Shown: one piece after another, positions 16,810 through 26,175 of the stretch
How positions within the stretch are numbered: position 1 is the first letter of the stretch
How the letters are laid out: each line of letters opens with the position of its first letter
NCBI RefSeq assembly: GCF_009192765.1
Contig: NZ_VOHQ01000002.1
Span: 496,001-560,000, forward strand
Length of the DNA: 64,000 bases
Source: Agriterribacter humi
Lineage (GTDB): Bacteria > Bacteroidota > Bacteroidia > Chitinophagales > Chitinophagaceae
Direction of reading: 5' to 3'
The notes under the pieces: generated by a model
Told to the model about the DNA's origin: nothing
What the model saw: only the letters and a program-made list of their open reading frames with translations
Database searches by the model: none
Made by a program: the position numbers and the translations under genes

Positions 16810-18066
16810 TTATTGAATTAATCCTTTAGTGTCTTTCCGGAGCTTATGGTTACGGATATTCACTTTATCAAATTCTTCAAAAATATCTTTATGAAAGGCT
16901 ATTATCCAGATGCTGTACTCGGCAATATTCGTTATGAAGCTCCCCGTAAACTGGTAAATAAAAATAAAAACGAACAGGCTCAGCCGGTAATAATTGGAAT
17001 AGACCTTTGTTTTAAAAAAAAAATATACTTCCAGGATAAGCCGCAAAAAAACGCCTACCATGCCCAATGTTGCCAGTGTATCACCTATAGCATTGGGAAT
17101 ACCAACATTATCTGCCGTATAAAAACTGGTATTGTAAAATGTATTAAATACATCAGTTCCAACTTCCTTTACCTGTCCGAAACCACAACCGAACCAAATG
17201 CTTTTTTGAGCTGCAATCTGCCATCCAAGGTAAAACGAATCGAAGGTTCTTCCTCTGAAAGAAATGTCTTTGCCGGAAAATACATTGACTATGCGAACAA
17301 CAAAAACAGAATCTCCAAAAAAGAGCAGCATTATGAGTATAGCCAGAAAAATAAAAACGAATGCAATAAAAAAATATGCCGGAACATTTTTTCCGTTAAA
17401 AAAAATACCCGCACCCCACAGGAGCGTAATTCCAAGTGAAAGTATGATGCCTAATATTACCCCAAAAGAAAGAGACAGTAATAGTGGTATTGTTAATAGC
17501 AGAAATACAGTTGTGGGATTAGGTAACTTCAGTATGAGCAATTTAAGGTAGTAATACAATGCAATAGGAACAAGTAAAAGCGAATAATAGGAAGGCTCGT
17601 AGGTAAACATCTGGAGTCTTACGCTTTCGATACCTGGAGTAATTTCATTGGTATACCAAAATTCACTTTTCAGTGATGGTATAAAGAGCATGATAAGCGC
17701 AAAGCATACAAGCGGGACGTTGATGAGGAGTATATTCTTATATATAAGCCGCAATGTTTTGCATTCTGTTAAAAACTGATATAAACAAAGCGAAAATACA
17801 AACGCTGAAAAGAGCACGAGAAAGGATCGCAGGTAATAAAACAAATTTACTCCGTTTACAACATGCACAATAACAAAAGGAATAAATATGATAAAGAAGT
17901 GCTTTATGAATTTGAAAATCGGAAATTTATGCAGCCATAACAGAAGTAATGGTGTAAGTATTATGGTATACAATAATCCATGGGGCAGCAAAAGGCCGTT
18001 AAAAAAAAAGTACAATAATGCGATAGGCAGATATTTATTTATGCTGCTATTGGTTACCATGTTCAT
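16810..18066 (-). CDS. O-antigen polymerase-like membrane protein (Wzy candidate)
   Basis: A 418-residue, strongly hydrophobic protein with about ten to twelve membrane segments, low sequence complexity and many aromatic residues, as usual for Wzy. A periplasmic stretch around residues 130-150 holds FIPSLKSEFWYTNEITPG, and another after 270 has GKDISFRGRTFDSFYLGW followed by FGCGFGQVKE. The R-G-R and G-x-G-x-G pieces are typical of O-antigen polymerases. Its start overlaps the acyltransferase stop by four bases, tying it to the operon. I assign it as polymerase by context, because the flippase and Wzz are in the same operon. Confidence 0.78.
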   Translation of the reverse strand: MNMVTNSSINKYLPIALLYFFFNGLLLPHGLLYTIILTPLLLLWLHKFPIFKFIKHFFIIFIPFVIVHVVNGVNLFYYLRSFLVLFSAFVFSLCLYQFLTECKTLRLIYKNILLINVPLVCFALIMLFIPSLKSEFWYTNEITPGIESVRLQMFTYEPSYYSLLLVPIALYYYLKLLILKLPNPTTVFLLLTIPLLLSLSFGVILGIILSLGITLLWGAGIFFNGKNVPAYFFIAFVFIFLAILIMLLFFGDSVFVVRIVNVFSGKDISFRGRTFDSFYLGWQIAAQKSIWFGCGFGQVKEVGTDVFNTFYNTSFYTADNVGIPNAIGDTLATLGMVGVFLRLILEVYFFFKTKVYSNYYRLSLFVFIFIYQFTGSFITNIAEYSIWIIAFHKDIFEEFDKVNIRNHKLRKDTKGLIQ

Positions 18067-18767
18067 GTGAGGGGCTCATCTCTGTATTTGATTAATTTTG
18101 CCGGAACGCCGCCAAAAATACCATTTTGTTTATAGGTACCAGCAAGTACTACTGCTCCTGCTGCTATAATGCAGCCATCTTCTATTACTGCTCCATCCAG
18201 GATGGTGACTTTAGCTCCGATCCAGCAGTTTTTTCCTACTCTGATGCCCTGGTGCGAAACACCCTGCAATCTTATGGGTTTTTCTATTTTAGTAAAAATG
18301 TGGTTCTCCGAATGAAAACTTACAAAGTTTCCTATTATCGTATCGTCATCAATACTGATGCCTCCGGCACAACCATAAAAGTTGTCGGATCCCAATCCCA
18401 CATTATTGCCTGCACGGAATCCCTTTCCTAAATGCTGGATGTTTCCGGTGCATTCAATTTTTGTATTATTCCCGATGGATACGTTAGAACCCAGTGTTAT
18501 TCCTTCTACCGACAAAGCGTCTATATAGCAACGGTTGCCGATAGAAAGCGCTTTCCCTGCTTTTATCTTCGATCTGGCTTTTAAAGTAACTGATCTTCCT
18601 ACAAAAGGTATATCGGGGCTTTGTATAAAGCTGAATATTCCTCTTATTTTCATCATTATCCTGCTTGCAATTAGACCCAATAAATAGGAATCAGGAATCC
18701 GATGGTCAATCAAATAAGATTGCCCTTTAAGTTTTGAAATATATTTTGATATGATCTTAGAGAACAT
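18063..18767 (-). CDS. Hexapeptide-repeat (left-handed beta-helix) acyltransferase
   Basis: A 234-residue protein. From about residue 65 it shows imperfect hexapeptide repeats (GNRCYIDALSVEGITLGSNVS and onward), with the catalytic-type histidine in SFHSENHIF and the typical end GKNCWIGAKVTILDGAVI, DGCIIAAGAVVLAG, FGGVPAKLIKY. This is the NeuD/CatB/maltose-acetyltransferase class. It follows the FdtB-like aminotransferase by four bases. The simplest reading is that it N-acylates the 3-amino sugar made by its two upstream neighbours, as FdtC-type enzymes do, though O-acetylation of the glycan is also possible. Confidence 0.85.
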   Translation of the reverse strand: MFSKIISKYISKLKGQSYLIDHRIPDSYLLGLIASRIMMKIRGIFSFIQSPDIPFVGRSVTLKARSKIKAGKALSIGNRCYIDALSVEGITLGSNVSIGNNTKIECTGNIQHLGKGFRAGNNVGLGSDNFYGCAGGISIDDDTIIGNFVSFHSENHIFTKIEKPIRLQGVSHQGIRVGKNCWIGAKVTILDGAVIEDGCIIAAGAVVLAGTYKQNGIFGGVPAKLIKYRDEPLT

Positions 18768-18771
18768 AAGG

Positions 18772-19860
18772 TCAAAATTTATTCATTACTTCAATTACAT
18801 TCATTATTTCCTCTTCGGTATGATAATAAGATATCGGCAGGCTTAAAGTTGTTTGGTGTATTTCGTCTGCTATTGGCGTTGCATACATATCAAGCACTCC
18901 CTGCATCGCTTTTTGTTTATTGGGTGGTATCGGGTAATGGATGTCAGTCTTAATATGCTGGGTATCCAGATAAGATTTTAGTTTATCCCGTTCAGGATGC
19001 CGGACATTGTAAATGTGGTACACATCATGATAATCAATATCCCTGACTGGTTTAATGAAGTCGCTTTTTAATCCTTCATGATATAAATGAGCTAATTTTC
19101 TTTTGTGGTTATTGATGTCGTCCAGTTTTTTTAGTTTTACAGATAGGAGTGCTGCCTGCAATTCATCCAGCCTGGAGTTGAAACCGACCAATTCGTTTTG
19201 ATATTTTATTTTTGAGCCATAATTACGCAGCGTGTTTATTGTATCTTTCAATTGTTCATCATTGGTAGTAATTGCTCCTGCATCGCCTATTGCCCCGAGG
19301 TTTTTTGTAGGATAAAAGCTAAAAGCGCCGAAATCTCCAAGGTCACCTGCTTTTGTTCCTTTAAAAGAAGCGCCGTGTGCCTGCGCACAATCTTCAATAA
19401 CTTTGAGATTGTATTTTTCAGCAATATTCAGGACCGTATCCATTTTACATACTTTTCCATATAAATGAACTACCAGTATAGCCCTGGTTCTTGTAGTTAT
19501 TTTTTCTTCAATTTTATGTACATCTATATTATACGTTTGAATATCCGGTTCAACCAATACAGGCGTTAACTGGTTATGAACAATAGATAATATAGTGGCT
19601 ATATATGTATTTGAAGGAACAATAACTTCATCGCCTTTATTAAAATTGAAAGCACGTAATGAAAGAATAAGGGCATCCAGCCCGTTCGCTAATCCACAAC
19701 AGTGTGCTGTGCCGCAATAGTCTGCAAATTCTTTTTCAAATGCTTTAACCGAATTTCCTAGTATATACCATCCACTTTCTAATACTTTGTCGAAAGCCCT
19801 TTTGTAATCTTCAAAAAAGCCGGCGTTTGCTTTTCCCAGATTTTCGTATTCAATCATCAT
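18772..19860 (-). CDS. fdtB: DegT/DnrJ/EryC1 sugar aminotransferase, FdtB-like
   Basis: PLP-dependent enzyme of 362 residues. Family blocks are [59 protein letters not shown], and [18 protein letters not shown], whose lysine forms the Schiff base. The blocks [18 protein letters not shown] and [13 protein letters not shown] complete the fold. The upstream gene, overlapping by four bases, is an FdtA-like 3,4-ketoisomerase. Together they convert dTDP-4-keto-6-deoxyglucose to dTDP-3-amino-3,6-dideoxyhexose. The precursor genes rmlA and rmlB are not in the window. The configuration (Fuc3N or Qui3N) cannot be read from sequence alone. Confidence 0.88.
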   Translation of the reverse strand: MMIEYENLGKANAGFFEDYKRAFDKVLESGWYILGNSVKAFEKEFADYCGTAHCCGLANGLDALILSLRAFNFNKGDEVIVPSNTYIATILSIVHNQLTPVLVEPDIQTYNIDVHKIEEKITTRTRAILVVHLYGKVCKMDTVLNIAEKYNLKVIEDCAQAHGASFKGTKAGDLGDFGAFSFYPTKNLGAIGDAGAITTNDEQLKDTINTLRNYGSKIKYQNELVGFNSRLDELQAALLSVKLKKLDDINNHKRKLAHLYHEGLKSDFIKPVRDIDYHDVYHIYNVRHPERDKLKSYLDTQHIKTDIHYPIPPNKQKAMQGVLDMYATPIADEIHQTTLSLPISYYHTEEEIMNVIEVMNKF

Positions 19861-20225
19861 TTGTTATAGGGTTCAAAAATGTAATCATTCTGATCAAAAA
19901 ATGCTGAAGCCAGTACCATTAGTATAGCGTCAGATGTAAAATTGTACATCGTATGCCAGTCCTTAGGTTCCAGTATCAGGCATTTATTGGGTTGATCAAG
20001 TATATAATTGTTTTCTGTTATTCCGTCCGAATTGTATATATGACATGATCCTTTTAAACAGATGGCGGCCTGAATGGTCTTTTTATGCCTGTGCCCGCCT
20101 CTTTTAGATTCATCCACTCCATAGATATAAAAAATTCTTTTTATTTCAAAAGGAATAATCTTTTCAATTACGGTTAAATTTCCTCTTTTATCCGTAAACG
20201 TTTTTAAATCCATCAAATGGGCCAT
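19857..20225 (-). CDS. fdtA: FdtA/WxcM-like dTDP-4-keto-6-deoxyhexose 3,4-ketoisomerase
   Basis: A 122-residue single cupin domain. It has the family markers [10 protein letters not shown] near residue 12, [12 protein letters not shown], the histidine-rich active-site piece [19 protein letters not shown], and the C-terminal WHTMYNF. These match FdtA, QdtA and the WxcM C-terminal domain. It shifts the keto group from C4 to C3 so that the adjacent aminotransferase can act. It lies four bases after the glycosyltransferase gene 20229-21275. FdtA versus QdtA depends on subtle positions I cannot settle. Confidence 0.87.
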   Translation of the reverse strand: MAHLMDLKTFTDKRGNLTVIEKIIPFEIKRIFYIYGVDESKRGGHRHKKTIQAAICLKGSCHIYNSDGITENNYILDQPNKCLILEPKDWHTMYNFTSDAILMVLASAFFDQNDYIFEPYNK

Positions 20226-20228
20226 AGA

Positions 20229-21275
20229 TTATTCTTTAAATCGGTTTAAATTATAAAAGTGATAATGCTGTTTAAAGTTAAAGGATTTTACATCCAGCGA
20301 AGCGGCTTTACCGGATTTGATCAATAATAAAAGGCTTTTTACATACTGCAGGAAGGTTGCCGGTTTGGATGGCGCTTTGCTTCGCGCTCCATTTACATTC
20401 CATGTTACACCCTCTTTTTTAAGTTTTTTTTCTATTTGTACCAATTGCTTTATGTATGGAATATATATCTGCTCCTTAATATCTTCGGTAAATTCGTACA
20501 AAACGCCGCTGCAGGTAACCCAATCGTTGCTGTAAAATTTTAATCCATGAAAATGATAGAATATCAGCGGAAAAAGATTTTGGTTTCTTTTATTTAGTAT
20601 ATGAAGTTCATCTTCTTTATTGATTAAGGTATATTGTTGTATGTTCCAGGGTGCCACTCCACCTCCTTCATGCCGCAGAACATGCACACCCTCAAAGCGG
20701 GTTGTCCAGTCATCAAGGTATTTCTGATCTCCAAATTTTCCATCTTCAAGCCTGTCGTAACACCACTCAAGACAACGTTCCCGCCACCATTTTAGCGCGA
20801 TCATCCCTTTCCCGTTATTTTTAAAGCACATAAATTGCACGCAATACATCCCGTGTGTTGCTGATACATCATATAGTTTGGTATAGTTGTGCTCAGTGAT
20901 TAGCACAGATGCCTCACCCATTTCATCTAAAAGTATTTTTGGATCCTGATAAAACACAAGGTCGGCGTCAATATAAGTGCATGCCTGCAGATTAAATTGT
21001 TCTATACAATAGAGTAGGATGGATGGTGTGCAGGTCCAGCAGTATTCCGCGGCATTGCGTGTAGGTTTTATTGCAAGCAACTTTTCATCCTCAAATGCTG
21101 CAAGCGATATTACTGTAATATTTGGTATGCCGGCATTATGCAAGTACTCATAGCAAGCATCGTCAAACGCTATTATATACAGATGATAAGAAGCACAAGC
21201 ACGTTGAAGCGATTCGTTTAACGCCATTCCCCTGGTTAAATAATTGGAATTAAAAAGAGTGCAAAAGTTAATCAT
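20229..21275 (-). CDS. GT-A fold glycosyltransferase
   Basis: A 348-residue protein. The N-terminal strand MINFCTLFNSNYLTRGMAL, followed by SYHLYIIAFDDACYEYL and the DxD motif in CTYIDADLVFYQDP, indicate a GT8-like GT-A enzyme. Later blocks WWRERCLEWCYDRLEDGKFGDQK and GGGVAPWNI are shared by a Bacteroidota group of putative glycosyltransferases often found in polysaccharide loci. No membrane segment. It overlaps the FkbM gene by eight bases. Donor unknown. Confidence 0.75.
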   Translation of the reverse strand: MINFCTLFNSNYLTRGMALNESLQRACASYHLYIIAFDDACYEYLHNAGIPNITVISLAAFEDEKLLAIKPTRNAAEYCWTCTPSILLYCIEQFNLQACTYIDADLVFYQDPKILLDEMGEASVLITEHNYTKLYDVSATHGMYCVQFMCFKNNGKGMIALKWWRERCLEWCYDRLEDGKFGDQKYLDDWTTRFEGVHVLRHEGGGVAPWNIQQYTLINKEDELHILNKRNQNLFPLIFYHFHGLKFYSNDWVTCSGVLYEFTEDIKEQIYIPYIKQLVQIEKKLKKEGVTWNVNGARSKAPSKPATFLQYVKSLLLLIKSGKAASLDVKSFNFKQHYHFYNLNRFKE

Positions 21276-22227
21276 GGATTTTGGATAGAAGTTTATTTAT
21301 TTGTCTCTTTAGAATTACAAAGGGAATATTCATTCTGGATGACATCATCTTTTTTAAGACCGCCACTCTGCATTCTGCAAATAACGGAATGGAGTGCTGC
21401 TGTATAGCAAGATCAATGATCTCGAGGGCAAAGCCATATTGTTTTTCGATTAGCGCAAAAATGAACAACAGCAATATTTCGCGTGGCGGTAAAGATGAGG
21501 CGTTATTACGCAAATAGGTAACTTCAGCCCATCCCGGCGTTGTTCTGATAAGCCGTTTACTTATAAATGCTCCAAAATTTCCCGCATAATCACTGCTTAA
21601 CCTTTGCGTTCCTTTTACGGTCATAGAGGATAACCAAAGCCCGGCTTGTTGCATTTCCTGCATAACAGAAAAAAGTTTATCTTCTTCCTTATACGCATCC
21701 AAAATGCCAGGTTCAAGTTCTGCAGCCATTATGCCGGCTTTAAGCTGATTTGGAAGACTCCTGAACAATCTTAAATCGGTGCCTTGCGTGTCTGTTTTAA
21801 ACCAGTCAATATAAGTAATGTTAGCCTGTTGTAATGCTGATTCGATAGTGATAGCCGGTAACTTGGATGTTTTTTCAATTTTAAACAATTCGCTAAAAAT
21901 CCAGGGCTTCAATTTTTCAGTATCCGGTTCCAGCAGGCTGGAGCAGAAAGGAGAATGCGTCAGGTAAAAATTTGCCTGATCTTCAGGGGTTGCTGTTACA
22001 ATCCTGTTGAAAGTGATCAGTTTTTTATACGATTTATTGGTTTGTTCAGTTATATGAAACTCCCTGTCATCCGCATCAAATGCGATGCAAATAGAATAGG
22101 GCGCAATTTCTTTCCACCTGGCATTAATTTCGCCTGATGCTCCGATATCAATGAGCACAGGAGGTTGCTCTTTAAGAAAATCAGATTTTAATATCTTTTG
22201 TATAATTTTCATTGCAATGACATTCAA
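21268..22227 (-). CDS. FkbM-family methyltransferase
   Basis: A 319-residue protein. The SAM-binding motif I is PVLIDIGASGEINARW, motif II is ICIAFDADDREF, and the FkbM block ITYIDWFKTDTQGTDLRLFRS contains the usual K-T-D-x-Q-G. The C-terminal 90 residues are helical and outside the domain. FkbM enzymes O-methylate sugars or polyketides; here a sugar hydroxyl in the polysaccharide is most likely. An in-frame second ATG at 22212 is equally possible as the start. The second methyltransferase-like gene is at 23179-23904. Confidence 0.82.
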   Translation of the reverse strand: MNVIAMKIIQKILKSDFLKEQPPVLIDIGASGEINARWKEIAPYSICIAFDADDREFHITEQTNKSYKKLITFNRIVTATPEDQANFYLTHSPFCSSLLEPDTEKLKPWIFSELFKIEKTSKLPAITIESALQQANITYIDWFKTDTQGTDLRLFRSLPNQLKAGIMAAELEPGILDAYKEEDKLFSVMQEMQQAGLWLSSMTVKGTQRLSSDYAGNFGAFISKRLIRTTPGWAEVTYLRNNASSLPPREILLLFIFALIEKQYGFALEIIDLAIQQHSIPLFAECRVAVLKKMMSSRMNIPFVILKRQINKLLSKIHD

Positions 22228-22255
22228 TACTACTGAATAAATTTTTATTGTTGCA

Positions 22256-23182
22256 TTAGCTGCGGTCTATTGATCGGTGCCGGTTATGGATATATTGTTT
22301 AAATTTTCGTTTTACCTTATACAGAAAAGGCGGATTTGCTAGTTTTTTATAGAACTCTGCAAAAGCATTATATGCGTCAGCATTTTGAGCAATATTTATT
22401 TTTTTTAATTGTACAGGTGTTTCAGCTAACCGAACATCGAGCAAACTATCCAAACCTGTATTGGTTCCGCTTCCATCGCCTCCTGTATGGTATATCAATG
22501 ACTTTCCGGGATATAACGTATATTTTTCTTTTAAAAATGCGGAAGCGTACCACCTTACAGCCCAAGAGGTGTTTTTCCCATTAATCTGATCTTTTAGCAT
22601 TTGAGTAAATGGATAATTACCCTTAAAGTCAAATTCGTATGTTAGATTAGATTCGTTTAGTTTTTTCAAGAGAATTGCACCATCTGGTTCAAAGTCTTTC
22701 CAACCCCTTTTCCATGTTGCCCAACCCAGGCAATCCGCACCCTTAATAAAAAATGTTTCCGGTAATTTTTGCTTAACAGGATAAGTATATCCGTGAATGC
22801 TGATCACTTGTTCATCATCCTGATAGGTATGCAGCCCATCGTTCATGAAATCTAAAAAATAGGGTGAGCTAATAAGGTCATCTTCAACCACTATTACGCG
22901 CCCTCTTGAATTAACTATTTCAGAAACCCCCTCAATTATATTATTTCCAAGTCCATAATTTTTTGTACGTTCTTTAATATATATATTTTTAAATCCTTTG
23001 ATCGTTTTCAGATAATTTCTTACATGCTTTACGCTGTCGATCATAGCTGCATGGGCGGGGCCATCAGAAAAAATATAGATGTCGCTTTGAGCGGCGGCTT
23101 TGTTTTGCAGCAATGCATTTATGGTATTCCTGGTATGCGGCAACCTGTTATAAGTGAATAATAGGATAGGTGCGGGAATCAT
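22256..23182 (-). CDS. Glycosyltransferase of GT2/GNT-I-like type
   Basis: A 308-residue GT-A protein. It opens with PAPILLFTYNRLPHTRNTI, then has DIYIFSDGPA and the extended metal site VIVVEDDLISSPYFLDFMN; the E-D-D form is that of GNT-I-like and related transferases. ADCLGWATWKRGWKDFEPDG is a further block common in bacterial members. Its start overlaps the stop of the methyltransferase gene by four bases. Substrates unknown. Confidence 0.85.
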   Translation of the reverse strand: MIPAPILLFTYNRLPHTRNTINALLQNKAAAQSDIYIFSDGPAHAAMIDSVKHVRNYLKTIKGFKNIYIKERTKNYGLGNNIIEGVSEIVNSRGRVIVVEDDLISSPYFLDFMNDGLHTYQDDEQVISIHGYTYPVKQKLPETFFIKGADCLGWATWKRGWKDFEPDGAILLKKLNESNLTYEFDFKGNYPFTQMLKDQINGKNTSWAVRWYASAFLKEKYTLYPGKSLIYHTGGDGSGTNTGLDSLLDVRLAETPVQLKKINIAQNADAYNAFAEFYKKLANPPFLYKVKRKFKQYIHNRHRSIDRS

Positions 23183-23904
23183 TCGCTGATTTTTTGAAGG
23201 ATTGTTGTTTGTGAAAAAGAGTAGCTAGAGGGTACAGGTCCTGGGAAATCCCATTTTTTCCACCTGCTGTTATCAAATTTAAAAGAGGCTAAATAGTAGC
23301 TTCTTTCAGAATTATCAATGATTAAATACCCGTTTATTTTAATTTTATTTAACGAATGCTTAATGCAGGAAGGGCGGGCCCTTCCATCAACAATAACCAT
23401 ATCAAAATAATTGGGTGGAAACGCATCAATTTTTTTTACATAATTTTCGAAACTTTTATTGATATAAGCATCGTCATCAGATGCATAATCATCCGGATTA
23501 TACGGGTCTTTCTTATCAAGCGGGTTGCCTGGTTCGGGTTCAATTAAAAAATATTGAACATTGCTAATGCTGCGTGTTTCAAGTATGCTCTTCATTCTGG
23601 CATACCATTCTTTGTCATGCTCAACCGAAATAACCTGTTTTATATTTTCTGACCAAAAAAGAGTTGAGCCTCCAGATCCGTATTCAAAAGCAATCATTTG
23701 ACTATTGATCTTTTGTTTTAGAAAATGGAGCGAGGGAAAGGTAAGCCAGGGTATCCTTTCCGACATAAGGCTCTTCTCTTCAAGATGGGCTCTCCAGGCA
23801 GGAAAGGAGCCTATAGTTGTTTTTAATGTATAAAAACCGGGTTTTTTAATAAATAGCTTTACCGAGAATTTTATATAAATCCATATTTGCCGGTATATAT
23901 TCAT
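23179..23904 (-). CDS. Class I SAM-dependent methyltransferase-like protein
   Basis: A 241-residue protein with motif I AFEYGSGGSTLFWS and motif II VISVEHDKEWYARM, then DMVIVDGRARPSC as the strand-4 acidic piece. This is the pattern of Rossmann methyltransferases without a recognised substrate. An N-terminal stretch of about 40 residues (WIYIKFSVKLFIKKPGFY) is hydrophobic and basic and may attach it to the membrane. It overlaps both neighbours by four bases (flippase upstream, glycosyltransferase downstream). A sugar O-methyltransferase role is inferred from context. Confidence 0.72.
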   Translation of the reverse strand: MNIYRQIWIYIKFSVKLFIKKPGFYTLKTTIGSFPAWRAHLEEKSLMSERIPWLTFPSLHFLKQKINSQMIAFEYGSGGSTLFWSENIKQVISVEHDKEWYARMKSILETRSISNVQYFLIEPEPGNPLDKKDPYNPDDYASDDDAYINKSFENYVKKIDAFPPNYFDMVIVDGRARPSCIKHSLNKIKINGYLIIDNSERSYYLASFKFDNSRWKKWDFPGPVPSSYSFSQTTILQKISE

Positions 23905-25235
23905 GCAACTGTTATTTTACTGTCTGGGTTGTGTATCAGGTATTTTTTCGCTAATGATTTTACAATAATATAATAAATTAACAAATAAGTAATATTAGCA
24001 ACCAGAGATGCTACCGCTGCTCCGTAAATATTCCATCTCCTGATAAAAAAATAGCTGCTTAGCATACTAATAATACAAACAAATAAACCTGTTAGGGAAA
24101 CGATATAGGTTTTTTGAAAATAGATCATATAATTACTCAAAATGGGTGTTAAAGCAGCAAAAATATTGGTAACAAGAAGTATAGGTAATATATATACCAC
24201 CTCGGCGTATTTGGATGGGATTATCCCTGTTCGTAATAAAGTAAAAAACAGCAGCCATATAACAATGCCTATACCTGTAAATACTATAAATAATTTTTTG
24301 AACAGTTGATTGGTTTTAGAAAGATTTGTTTTTAAGTTTTTTTCTTTCATGAATAACGGAAGCCATGCGTTCTGAATAGAAGTAAAAATTACCGGTATTA
24401 TTCCCGCAAAGGAAATGGCAAGATAATATTGCGACAGCGTCTTGAAGTCGCCATACCTTTCCAGGAAAAATTTATCACTAAAATTTATGACAATACCCAT
24501 TATGGCGGAAAGCATAATAGGAAAGCCCATCTTTAATGATTTTACGGCAATGTCTCTATCAAAACGGGGAACAAATTTTTTTACCAGGAAGCGTAGAAAG
24601 AAGCAAAATAAAATAAACTCTATGGCATAGGTAAAAATCAGCCTGGTATTCGCTTTATCTCCGGGGATGAAATATAAAGCACCCACAACAAATATATTAA
24701 TGGCAATGATCCTTGCGATATTATATTTCTTTATCAACCCGATCCTTTCTGCTGAATAAAAATAATTCGTCAGCATAAATGAAAAAATAGTGGCCAACAA
24801 AGAGAAAAAAATGACAAAACGATAGCTTTGATAGTCAATAGGGTTTTGAAAAAGAAGTTTAACGAACCAGTAATCAATCTTTAAAAGATATAAAGGAATA
24901 AGCGTAACGCACATGGTAATAACCAAGGTTACCGATAGCGTATACAGGAGTTTCCCCCTTTCCTGCGGGTTTTTCGAATCGTGATAAAACTTTGTTAGTG
25001 GAATATACAGCCCAAAATTCAGGACCAATGAAAAAGTATTTAATATAGATAATATATAGTTATACAAGCCAAATTCATCCTGGGTCATCAGCCGCAAGAA
25101 AACAGGTAAAAGAACGAAACCCGAAAGTTTTACAAAAATATCAATGAGGAGGACTGTTGAAAGTCTTTTTAAAAAAATATTTTCCTGATACCGTTTTATA
25201 AAACCCTTTACCTGTTGCTGAATTTTATTTATCAT
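23901..25235 (-). CDS. Polysaccharide flippase (Wzx/MATE-MVF superfamily)
   Basis: A 444-residue protein with about twelve to fourteen predicted membrane segments. The N-terminal region LSTVLLIDIFVKLSGFVLLP and the block FLRLMTQDEFGLYNYILSIL are characteristic of the polysaccharide biosynthesis/flippase family. It would move the undecaprenyl-linked repeat unit across the inner membrane before polymerisation. It is the second gene of the minus-strand operon, 46 bases after the Wzz-like gene. No truncation seen. Confidence 0.88.
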   Translation of the reverse strand: MINKIQQQVKGFIKRYQENIFLKRLSTVLLIDIFVKLSGFVLLPVFLRLMTQDEFGLYNYILSILNTFSLVLNFGLYIPLTKFYHDSKNPQERGKLLYTLSVTLVITMCVTLIPLYLLKIDYWFVKLLFQNPIDYQSYRFVIFFSLLATIFSFMLTNYFYSAERIGLIKKYNIARIIAINIFVVGALYFIPGDKANTRLIFTYAIEFILFCFFLRFLVKKFVPRFDRDIAVKSLKMGFPIMLSAIMGIVINFSDKFFLERYGDFKTLSQYYLAISFAGIIPVIFTSIQNAWLPLFMKEKNLKTNLSKTNQLFKKLFIVFTGIGIVIWLLFFTLLRTGIIPSKYAEVVYILPILLVTNIFAALTPILSNYMIYFQKTYIVSLTGLFVCIISMLSSYFFIRRWNIYGAAVASLVANITYLLIYYIIVKSLAKKYLIHNPDSKITVA

Positions 25236-25281
25236 CCGTGTTAACGAGTTAAGTCATTATGCAGGATAGCTGATTTATATG

Positions 25282-26175
25282 TCATTTAGTTAGTTTTTTC
25301 AGGGATAAAATAAGTGCAACAAAAAAACCTGTTAAAAATCCACTGAGCAAGCCGATCAGCAGAATATCTCTAAGTTTTTCAGATTGGGGGGAGGAAGGGG
25401 TTTTGAAACCATCAATAACCGAAATGGCCTCACTTTCATGATTGAACCACTCCAAAATGGCTTCTTTTTGGTTTGAAAGTTTTATGGATTGTTTGTAAAT
25501 GCCGGCCGGGTCGAAGTCATTATTGTAAAAAGTTGCCGAAATCTTTGATGTTAATAAATACCGGTTATATTTTTCTTTTAAGGTATCCAGCCTTTCCAGT
25601 TCCTTTTCAATATATGAAAGCTGCTCACTGTATATTTTTTTTTGACCTTCTTTGAGATTATGGAGGAACGGAGTGCTATTGATATATTTTACAAGAGCTA
25701 ATTGAAGTGTATCAATAATTGTATTGTCGGAAAGCAGCACATTTATTTTAAAGGATTGAATTTTTTTGGTAGAGGTATCTTTTGCCAGCGGTTCATTATT
25801 TATACTTACTGCTTCAACTAAACCTATTTTTCGGGCAGAGTTTTCCGTTATTTTTAATTCTGTTGCCAGCTTTGAATAAGATTCTGAAGCAATGAGATTA
25901 TTAAGACCTTCGATTATTCCGTGGTAGGTTTTTCGTGTTAATTCATTGTGCTGAACAATCATTTCCGTTTTATAGTATGAAGGAGAAAACGAGTAATATG
26001 CATATGCTGAGAGTAAGCCTGCTATCACAAATAAAATAATCAGCAGAAAATAGTGTTTGATTGATGAAAAAAGAAAGGAAATAAATGTGGCGAAAAGACT
26101 AAAAATGTTTAAAAATACTCCCTTTATTGTCTCAGGCGATATATAATCGCTTGAGGAATTATTAGATTCTGCCAT
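25282..26175 (-). CDS. Wzz-type chain-length determinant protein
   Basis: A 297-residue protein with two membrane segments, at about residues 40-63 (HYFLLIILFVIAGLLSAYAY) and 270-290 (LLIGLLSGFLTGFFVALIL), enclosing a periplasmic domain with a coiled-coil stretch (KKIYSEQLSYIEKELERLDT). That is the Wzz/PCP-1 layout. It lacks the C-terminal tyrosine kinase of Wzc-like capsule proteins, and no Wza-like export channel lies in the window, so the pathway looks more O-antigen-like than capsule-like. It is the first gene of the operon that runs to 14612. Confidence 0.8.
   Translation of the reverse strand: MAESNNSSSDYISPETIKGVFLNIFSLFATFISFLFSSIKHYFLLIILFVIAGLLSAYAYYSFSPSYYKTEMIVQHNELTRKTYHGIIEGLNNLIASESYSKLATELKITENSARKIGLVEAVSINNEPLAKDTSTKKIQSFKINVLLSDNTIIDTLQLALVKYINSTPFLHNLKEGQKKIYSEQLSYIEKELERLDTLKEKYNRYLLTSKISATFYNNDFDPAGIYKQSIKLSNQKEAILEWFNHESEAISVIDGFKTPSSPQSEKLRDILLIGLLSGFLTGFFVALILSLKKLTK

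Noticed and set aside
20191-20206. AAACGTTTT as a LacI operator in fdtA
   Set aside because: It lies inside coding sequence, far from the LacI locus, and is likely chance.
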